Positions 1 to 4,223 of a DNA stretch of 5,096 bases are shown here, in pieces. The translations under genes were made by a program, and so were the position numbers. The notes under the pieces are model-generated. The model was given only the letters and a program-made list of their open reading frames with translations. It did not search any database and had not been told where the DNA came from. Position 1 is the stretch's first letter. Every line of letters begins with the position of its first letter. This stretch comes from Clostridiaceae bacterium (lineage in GTDB: Bacteria; Bacillota; Clostridia; DSM-8532): NCBI GenBank assembly GCA_012842645.1, contig DUSJ01000240.1, forward strand, positions 1 through 5,096, read 5' to 3'.

Positions 1-388
1 GTATAATCGTAACCTGGGCAGGAACCATAATGCCAGCAAGCATGAGTATGAAAAGCAGGTCCCTTCCCGGAAACTTTAGTCTCGCAAAAGCATATGCCGC
101 TGTGGTCGAAACGACCACGACGCCTAAAGCCGTCAAAAGCGCTATTTTAAGGCTGTTCCAATAAAAATTGAGATAGGGTACCTTATTAAAAACTTCAATA
201 TAACTGTCAAGATTGAATGTTGTCGGCAAAATTGAGGGCGGCAGAGTAAAAGAGTCCTTCGGAAGCCTCAGTGACGTCGAAAACATCCAGAGGAACGGAA
301 TTATCATATAGGCTGAAAAAAGAATCATTATAATCTCGACAGCAATTCTGCTTCCCTTTATTTTACGTTTATTTAACTTGTATTCCAT
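1..388 (-). CDS. MalG-type carbohydrate ABC permease (3' part missing)
   Basis: This is the second inner-membrane subunit of a CUT1-type carbohydrate ABC importer, of the MalG/UgpE/AraQ kind. The first 129 residues are in the window; the frame stays open to the left edge, so roughly the last half of a normal 270-290 aa protein is missing. A basic N-terminus (MEYKLNKRKIKGSR) precedes membrane segment 1 (about 15-40, with the PFLWMFSTSLR exit typical of the family). A periplasmic-side stretch with LPPSILPTTFN (49-59) follows, then segment 2 (about 79-101) ending in AYAFARLKFPGRD, a strong family signature, and the start of segment 3 (from about 111). The EAA loop that contacts the ATPase lies outside the window. 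The start at 388 is chosen because AGGAG (399-395) lies 6 nt upstream. It follows the MalF-type gene by 67 nt and is probably cotranscribed. Family is secure; substrate is unknown. Confidence 0.93.
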   Translation of the reverse strand, partial: MEYKLNKRKIKGSRIAVEIIMILFSAYMIIPFLWMFSTSLRLPKDSFTLPPSILPTTFNLDSYIEVFNKVPYLNFYWNSLKIALLTALGVVVVSTTAAYAFARLKFPGRDLLFILMLAGIMVPAQVTII

Positions 389-455
389 AATACTCTCCTG
401 TCAACCTGCAAATTTTTGTCGGCTTTATACCAGGGACTTAAATTTCATGTCCCGT

Positions 456-1346
456 CTACTCAATCTCATAATGAACATACTTTTTACTTATCAAAAACAT
501 AATAAGCGTCATTGTGAGAATCAATGCAAGAAGGCTCAGGGCAAGAGTGGATGCATATCCCATATCATAATGCTCATATGCGAACTCATAGATATATAAA
601 TTTAAAGATCTTGTAGCATCTCCGGGACCGCCCCGGGTTAAAATATACGGAGCGTCAAATATCTGCAGTGTGTTTATCATAACGGTAATGGCAACAAAAA
701 ACACAGTTGGCGAGATTACAGGCAGAGTTATGTAAATTATGCTTTGAAAGCTGTTGGCTCCGTCAATAAGCGCTGCTTCCACAAGGGATTCCGGTATGTT
801 CTGCAATCCTACGAGATAATAAATAAGCGGCTGCCCGACAAACTTCCATATGCCGAATATTGCGATAGATAAAAATGCCCATTTGGAAGATGTCAGCCAT
901 GATATTCCTTCAATTCCCAATTTCCCGAGGTAATAGTTCAAGAGTCCGAATTCCTTGTCGTAAATGTATATCCATACGATTGACACTGCCGAAGTGGTAA
1001 CCAGTACAGGGAAATATATTATGGTACGATAAAAATATTTCAATCCGGGCGAGATTTTCCGGTTAACTCCAAGGGCAAGCAAAAAACCTATAATAAGATG
1101 ACCAGGCAAAAAAATCGCAACGTATCTGAGAGTGTTAAGAAATATTTTTAAATATCTCTTGTCTTCAGTAAAGAGTCTCTTGAAATTTTCGAGCCCCACA
1201 AACCTGATGGGAGATATCATGTTGTATTCAGTAAAGCTCAGCGTAATAATGGCAATTATCGGTATGGCAAAAAATATGGCGAAAACAATGAGAGCTGGTG
1301 TGAGAAAACCATAGGCAACCAAAATTTCTTTTGTTTTTTTATTCAT
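456..1346 (-). CDS. MalF/UgpA-type carbohydrate ABC permease
   Basis: This is an inner-membrane subunit of a CUT1 carbohydrate ABC importer; with the MalG-type partner it forms the transport channel. The 296 residues are the usual length for short MalF/UgpA/LplB-like permeases. Six hydrophobic segments are visible, at about 11-37, 72-94, 105-128, 156-180, 208-232 and 264-287. The cytoplasmic EAA loop, which docks on the ATPase, is at 190-209 (EAALIDGANSF...LP) and is intact. The family-typical motif TRGGPGDATRSLNLYIYEFA lies at 237-256, followed by MGYASTLA (262-269). The start at 1346 is supported by a G7 Shine-Dalgarno tract (1361-1355) 8 nt upstream. The gene follows the binding-protein gene by 107 nt, with a strong hairpin in between, and precedes the MalG-type gene by 67 nt. 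Substrate cannot be read from the sequence. Confidence 0.96.
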   Translation of the reverse strand: MNKKTKEILVAYGFLTPALIVFAIFFAIPIIAIITLSFTEYNMISPIRFVGLENFKRLFTEDKRYLKIFLNTLRYVAIFLPGHLIIGFLLALGVNRKISPGLKYFYRTIIYFPVLVTTSAVSIVWIYIYDKEFGLLNYYLGKLGIEGISWLTSSKWAFLSIAIFGIWKFVGQPLIYYLVGLQNIPESLVEAALIDGANSFQSIIYITLPVISPTVFFVAITVMINTLQIFDAPYILTRGGPGDATRSLNLYIYEFAYEHYDMGYASTLALSLLALILTMTLIMFLISKKYVHYEIE

Positions 1347-1394
1347 ATAATCTGCCCCCCCTGATGCTGTTAATTTAGAGGCGATAAAAATCTG

Positions 1395-1437
1395 TCTGAA
1401 TGCTGCAGACCTTTAAGACAGGTCTGCAACATTCAGA
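1395..1437 (-). terminator. Intercistronic stem-loop, probable attenuator or mRNA stabiliser
   Basis: An 18-bp stem (arms 1395-1412 and 1420-1437) encloses a 7-nt loop. The only non-Watson-Crick position (1403/1429) is C-A if the plus strand is transcribed but a G-U wobble in the minus-strand transcript, so the RNA that folds fully is the one from the transporter operon. Five U residues (1390-1386) follow the stem after 4 nt, which is looser than a standard intrinsic terminator. It begins 16 nt after the binding-protein stop and ends about 48 nt before the permease start. By analogy with malE-malF spacers, it likely lets only part of the transcripts continue, or protects the 3' end of the binding-protein mRNA, so binding protein exceeds permease. 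The structure is seen; the role is inferred. Confidence 0.78.
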
Positions 1438-1453
1438 ACCGAACCTGATAGAT

Positions 1454-2785
1454 TTATTTTTTCAGCAGTTTATCCATTTCTTCCTTCATTCCCAGACATG
1501 CGTCCTCCGGGCTTATTTCATTTGCCAGCAATTGTGAATAATATCTGTTGAATACGCCTTCAATTGCGCTGTACGCTGAGGGAGACTCAACAACTTTTAC
1601 AGGAACCGGTGATTTTATAAACAGTTCGAAATTCTTCGGCACAGGCTGTGCAACAGGGACGACTTCTTCCGCAACGGCTTTTATTGTGGGTATTGAACCG
1701 CCGTCAAGATAATGACGCTGGGAATAATGACCCGACATGAATGCCGCAAGCTTGAAAGCCTCGTTCGGATATTTTGTGCTTGAGATCATTGTGTAGGCGC
1801 CGCCGCCGTAAGTCATTATCTGTTGCTTCATTTTGGGCAGCAATGTAAGCGCAATGGTGTCCATATTATTCTTGGCATATGTGGCCTGATTCCATCTTCC
1901 TGCCGTAATCATGGCTACCTGCTCGGAAAGGAACTGGTTTGTATAGTTGCTTTCAGGTGTTGGCTGAGGTGATATTCCGTACTTATAAATCATATCCTGC
2001 AGAAGCCTGAACACTTCTATAGCCTTGGGATCATCCAGTGTGCATTCGGTCATATCCTCGTTGAAGAAAGACGCCCCGTTCTGGAAAAGCCACGCACTGG
2101 TAGCAAAGTAGTTATGAGGCATGGCATACGCATAAACTTTCTTGCCGTTTCTTTCTCCTGATATCTTTTTGCCGAATTCAATGAACTGGTCAATTGTCCA
2201 GTTGGAATCAGGCAAAACTGCTCCGGCTTCTTCCACAAGTTTTGTATTTACGTGCAATACCACGTTATTGGCGTCCCAAACCAATCCGTACAATTTGCCG
2301 TCAACCTTGAAGTATTCCAGGAGTTCCTGCGGATAATATTCGTCAGCATTGAAAACGCTGGGATTCTGCTTAATATAATCATCATACGGTATTGCGAGAT
2401 TATTGGCAACAAGCTCCGCAATTCCCTGGACGGCTATTCTTATAACATCTGGTGGATTGCCGCCTGCCACCATGGACTTAATCTTCGCGACATAATCCGC
2501 CCACCCGGTATTGGGAATAGCTATCGGATTTACATTTATTCCGGGGTTATCTTTATAGAACTCTGCTATAACCTCATCAAAAGCTTGTTCATCAACATCC
2601 TGGCCTGGAAATGCAATAGTCAGAGTAATGTTCTGTGCCGGGGCTGAACCCGATGGTTCAGAACCTGAAGGTCCTGACGATGCAGGATTCGATGGACCTT
2701 GAGTGGAAGTTGGTTGAGTTTTGGCACAGGCCGCCATGGCAAACACCAAAACAAGTGACAACAGCAACGCAACAAGTTTTTTCAT
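1454..2785 (-). CDS. Extracellular solute-binding lipoprotein (family 1, MalE-like)
   Basis: This is the substrate-capturing subunit of the ABC importer, anchored on the outer face of the membrane. Its 443 residues are normal for SBP family 1. The N-terminus is a lipoprotein signal: MKK, a hydrophobic core (4-16) and a lipobox MAAC with the lipidated Cys at 20. A flexible linker rich in Ser, Pro and Gly (21-50) leads to the mature domain. That begins with a first beta strand (ITLTIAFP, 53-60) and contains GNPPDVIRI (109-117), DGKLYGLVWDANNVVLHVNTK (162-182, the usual hinge-side strand of the family), AMITAGRWNQ (291-300) and GGGAYTMISSTKYP (327-340). Aromatic residues such as W170, W196, W232 and W298 could stack on sugar, but the ligand is not identifiable. 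The start is fixed by AAGGAGG (2799-2793), 7 nt upstream. It is first in the operon, behind its own promoter. Confidence 0.95.
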   Translation of the reverse strand: MKKLVALLLSLVLVFAMAACAKTQPTSTQGPSNPASSGPSGSEPSGSAPAQNITLTIAFPGQDVDEQAFDEVIAEFYKDNPGINVNPIAIPNTGWADYVAKIKSMVAGGNPPDVIRIAVQGIAELVANNLAIPYDDYIKQNPSVFNADEYYPQELLEYFKVDGKLYGLVWDANNVVLHVNTKLVEEAGAVLPDSNWTIDQFIEFGKKISGERNGKKVYAYAMPHNYFATSAWLFQNGASFFNEDMTECTLDDPKAIEVFRLLQDMIYKYGISPQPTPESNYTNQFLSEQVAMITAGRWNQATYAKNNMDTIALTLLPKMKQQIMTYGGGAYTMISSTKYPNEAFKLAAFMSGHYSQRHYLDGGSIPTIKAVAEEVVPVAQPVPKNFELFIKSPVPVKVVESPSAYSAIEGVFNRYYSQLLANEISPEDACLGMKEEMDKLLKK

Positions 2786-2992
2786 ATTACTTCCTCCTTA
2801 ATGCAATTTTATATTTATAGACAAGCCTTGGCTCGACTATTAAGTATTTTGCAAACCATATAGCGGCATGGTTTTTTATATTTAATTGATCATAATCTCA
2901 AAAGTATCCCTGTATAGCAGATCTTTACCTGTTTTCCGTCCTGAAGTTATATTTGTATAAAAATTGTATACAACTGATATACAAGTGATATA
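2786..2992 (-). promoter_or_regulatory. Long 5' leader of the transporter operon
   Basis: About 205 nt separate the predicted transcription start (near 2993) from the binding-protein start codon. I find no convincing ORF here. A small dyad (2853-2859 with 2868-2874, 7 bp, 8-nt loop) and a short AGCC/GGCT palindrome near 2824-2833 are the only obvious folds. I recognise no known riboswitch class. The Shine-Dalgarno sequence (2799-2793) is very strong and not visibly sequestered. The upstream end contains the operator-like repeats. Leader status depends on the promoter call. Confidence 0.5.
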
Positions 2993-3007
2993 TATGTATA
3001 TCATAAA
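2953..3007. repeat. Five-unit 11-bp operator-like array over the transporter promoter
   Basis: Five consecutive 11-bp units start at 2953, 2964, 2975, 2986 and 2997: TTGTATAAAAA, TTGTATACAAC, TGATATACAAG, TGATATATATG and TATATCATAAA. The first four are clear variants of one another; the fifth is read better as the opposite half-site. Unit 2 contains a perfect 10-bp palindrome, TTGTATACAA (2964-2973), and units 4-5 contain the inverted pair TGATATA/TATATCA (2986-2992, 2997-3003). The array covers the -10 box, the start site and about 40 nt downstream. TNGT...ACNA half-sites are the known style of FadR-type GntR operators, so the adjacent FCD regulator is the likely binder. The repeats are seen; the binder is inferred. 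AT-richness raises the chance of accidental matches. Confidence 0.62.
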
Positions 3008-3028
3008 TTGACAGCCTATGTTTGTCAA
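3000..3028 (-). promoter_or_regulatory. Sigma-A promoter of the transporter operon
   Basis: A perfect -35 box TTGACA (3028-3023), a 17-bp spacer and a near-perfect -10 box TATGAT (3005-3000) point toward the binding-protein gene. The predicted start is near 2993. The -35 box is one arm of a dyad, TTGACA/TGTCAA (3008-3013 and 3023-3028), lying within the promoter. The -10 box overlaps the 11-bp repeat array, as expected for a repressed promoter. It starts 35 bp beyond the terminator tract of the regulator gene, so the operon does not depend on readthrough. Confidence 0.8.
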
Positions 3029-3062
3029 TAGGGATTTAAGGGATTAAGAGACTTTTGCAGAT

Positions 3063-3093
3063 AAAAAAATGTAGGTCTTTATTCCAGACCTAC
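3063..3093 (-). terminator. Rho-independent terminator of the GntR regulator gene
   Basis: The stem GTAGGTCT/AGACCTAC (arms 3071-3078 and 3086-3093, 8 bp) with a 7-nt loop is followed in the minus-strand transcript by one A and seven U residues (3069-3063). The upstream arm is made from the last codons of the regulator, and the stop codon (3081-3079) lies in the loop. It separates the regulator from the transporter promoter just beyond. Confidence 0.9.
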
Positions 3094-3720
3094 GACATGG
3101 TTTATAGAAGCCTCTTTGGCTTTTGCAAGATGCTTCGACATGAGTTCAGCAGCCAAATCATATTTTTCGGCAAGAATTGCATCAATGATTTCAATATGTT
3201 CGTCGATCGTTTTTATAAACCTTAACCCAAGCCTGTTTGAAAGTATTCTCAACCTGTGGGTCTGAACCCTTATTGCATTGATAACATCTGTAAAATAGTG
3301 ATTGTTCATTGCTTTGACAATAGACATGTGCATTTCATCATCCAGCAGGTTTCCTTTTTCATGATCAGACAACAGTTCCGGGTCAGAAAGCATTTCACGG
3401 TATTTTTTAAATGTTTCCTTGTCCAGGCGGGAACCGAAGTGCTTTAATGCATACGGCTCAATTACCTCCCTGACCTGAAATGCTTCTATTACATCCTGCA
3501 GAGTGATTCTGTTGACCATTACCCCTCTTTGCGGAAGGATCGAAACCAGGCCTTCCTGTTCCAGGAGAATGATCGCCTCACGTATCGGGGTCCGGCTGAC
3601 ATTTATCTGCTGGATTATCTCTTTTTCGTTGATAAAATCTCCCGGCATATACTCGCACGTCATTATTTTTTCTTTTATGACTGTATACGCCTTGTTCTTC
3701 AAAGTCTGAGCCTTCATCAT
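3079..3720 (-). CDS. GntR-family transcriptional regulator, FadR/FCD subfamily
   Basis: This is a DNA-binding, ligand-responsive regulator of 213 residues, typical for the subfamily. The N-terminal winged helix-turn-helix spans about 5-72. It includes PGDFINEKEI (26-35), the recognition helix VSRTPIREAIILLEQEGLV (41-59) and the wing LPQRGVMVN (62-70). The C-terminal all-helical FCD domain (about 76-203) begins with VIEAFQVREVIEP (77-89). It carries the metal/ligand set expected in this family: D127 and H131 (DDEMH), H175 (DEH) and H197 (SKHL). GAGGTG (3731-3726) lies 5 nt before the first ATG and 8 nt before a second ATG at 3717, so translation may start at either. It lies immediately upstream of the ABC importer and shares operator-like elements with it, which suggests local repression and autoregulation. 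FCD proteins often sense organic or sugar acids; the ligand here is unknown. Confidence 0.93.
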   Translation of the reverse strand: MMKAQTLKNKAYTVIKEKIMTCEYMPGDFINEKEIIQQINVSRTPIREAIILLEQEGLVSILPQRGVMVNRITLQDVIEAFQVREVIEPYALKHFGSRLDKETFKKYREMLSDPELLSDHEKGNLLDDEMHMSIVKAMNNHYFTDVINAIRVQTHRLRILSNRLGLRFIKTIDEHIEIIDAILAEKYDLAAELMSKHLAKAKEASINHVVGLE

Positions 3721-3729
3721 AAATACACC

Positions 3730-3762
3730 TCATATACAAACTGTATATTATTATATCATTTA
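3730..3762. repeat. Operator-like 11-bp units at the regulator promoter
   Basis: Three 11-bp units in the same phase start at 3730, 3741 and 3752: TCATATACAAA, CTGTATATTAT and TATATCATTTA. The first differs at one of its first ten bases from the transporter unit at 2975. The third shares its first eight bases with the unit at 2997. TATAC and GTATA (3733-3737, 3743-3747) form a dyad. They overlap the -10 box and predicted start of the regulator gene, which fits autoregulation. The match is seen; binding is inferred. Confidence 0.55.
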
Positions 3763-3778
3763 ATCTGTCATTTGTGAC
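3750..3778 (-). promoter_or_regulatory. Probable sigma-A promoter of the GntR regulator gene
   Basis: A perfect -10 box TATAAT (3755-3750) is preceded after 17 bp by a weak -35 box GTCACA (3778-3773, four of six consensus bases). The predicted start is near 3743, giving a short leader. The -35 region is itself a dyad, TGTCA-tttg-TGACA (3766-3779). The weak -35 suits a regulator made at low level. Confidence 0.6.
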
Positions 3779-3815
3779 ATTAAAAATAAAAATAGGCGGC
3801 ATTATTATTTCCCAC

Positions 3816-3847
3816 AATAAAAAGCCGTGGAAATATTCCTCGGCTTT
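3816..3847 (-). terminator. Rho-independent terminator of the yjfB-like gene
   Basis: The stem AAAGCCG/CGGCTTT (3821-3827 and 3841-3847) continues through one T-T mismatch into GGAA/TTCC with a 3-nt loop. In the minus-strand transcript it is followed by a U-rich run (UUUUU then AUU, ending near 3816). It lies about 40 nt after the yjfB-like stop and upstream of the regulator promoter, so it isolates the two genes. Confidence 0.78.
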
Positions 3848-3885
3848 ATTGCTAAGAAAGTCATATTATTTTACGGTATAAACGG

Positions 3886-4062
3886 CTAAATCCTTATATC
3901 CACGTTCTGTCCGAGATGAGGAGTGACGCTTTGCTCCAGCATTTTCAGCAGGTCCTGCGCCATGGTTTCCGTGCTTGTCATTGCCTTTTTCAGCACCGCA
4001 ATGCCCGCTTCCCGGGAAAGCCTTGCCTGGTGCAAAGATATTGACATTGCTGCGATATCCAT
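3886..4062 (-). CDS. yjfB: YjfB-family putative motility protein, 58 aa
   Basis: This short gene encodes a 58-residue cytosolic protein that matches the YjfB-type putative motility protein family as I know it. The N-terminus is MDIAAMSISLHQARLS, the middle is an amphipathic helix (GIAVLKKAMTSTETMAQDLLKML as a span, about 20-42), and the C-terminus is the characteristic PHLGQNVDIRI (48-58). Such small proteins occur widely in Bacillus and Clostridia; a link to motility has been proposed, but the molecular function is not established. The start at 4062 is supported by GGAG (4074-4071) 8 nt upstream. The gene has its own promoter and terminator, and stands alone between the citrate synthase gene (divergent) and the GntR regulator. 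No other motility gene is in the window. Family assignment rests on the two ends of the protein. Confidence 0.85.
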   Translation of the reverse strand: MDIAAMSISLHQARLSREAGIAVLKKAMTSTETMAQDLLKMLEQSVTPHLGQNVDIRI

Positions 4063-4096
4063 AGTATCAGCTCCAATGATGCATAAAAGTATATAG

Positions 4097-4124
4097 AGTA
4101 TATACCCTCTTTATTGCCGGTCAA
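4097..4124 (-). promoter_or_regulatory. Probable sigma-A promoter of the yjfB-like gene
   Basis: The -35 box TTGACC (4124-4119), a 16-bp spacer and the -10 box TATACT (4102-4097) direct transcription toward yjfB, with a start near 4090 and a leader of about 28 nt. I looked for a sigma-D flagellar promoter (TAAA, 15 bp, GCCGATAT) and did not find one. Two 9-bp direct repeats, AGTATATAG and AGTATATAC (4088-4096, 4097-4105), cover the -10 and start region. Confidence 0.55.
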
Positions 4125-4137
4125 ACCAGGCAGAAAA

Positions 4138-4150
4138 AATATCGGATATT
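4138..4150. promoter_or_regulatory. Palindrome beside the citrate synthase promoter
   Basis: AATATC-G-GATATT is a perfect 6-bp inverted repeat about one central base. It touches the putative -35 box of the citrate synthase promoter and lies between the two divergent promoters, so it could be an operator for either. No specific regulator is recognised, and the sequence is short and AT-rich. Confidence 0.3.
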
Positions 4151-4176
4151 AATATTTCAACAACCTATGGTATAAT
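4149..4176 (+). promoter_or_regulatory. Probable extended -10 promoter of citrate synthase
   Basis: A perfect -10 box TATAAT (4171-4176) is preceded by TGG, making an extended -10 element. The best -35 is weak (TTAATA, 4149-4154, 16-bp spacer), which extended -10 promoters tolerate. The predicted start near 4183 gives a leader of about 40 nt. Confidence 0.65.
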
Positions 4177-4223
4177 ATTTCCAACTCAAAAAATATCATC
4201 CAAAAACAGGAGGTGGAACGCTT

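Noticed and set aside
2252..2647. 131-codon open frame on the plus strand
   Set aside because: It lies wholly antisense to the solute-binding protein gene, has no good ribosome binding site, and its translation resembles no family.
2853..2880. Hairpin followed by a T-run on the plus strand, resembling a terminator
   Set aside because: The 7-bp stem is AT-rich, and no plus-strand gene lies upstream to be terminated.
2881..2910. Second promoter (TTTTGA, 17 bp, TATAAA) inside the transporter leader
   Set aside because: The -35 match is poor and the region is AT-rich; the upstream promoter is far better.
2953..3007. Short repeats read as a CRISPR array or replication iterons
   Set aside because: Units are 11 bp with no spacers, they sit on a consensus promoter, and no cas or replication gene is nearby; operator sites explain them better.
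2786..3062. Catabolite-response (CcpA cre) site
   Set aside because: I searched by eye for a TGNAANCGNTNNCA-type site and found no credible match.
3578..3817. 79-codon minus-strand frame across the regulator start and promoter
   Set aside because: It overlaps the GntR gene in another frame, crosses its promoter and has no recognisable protein features.
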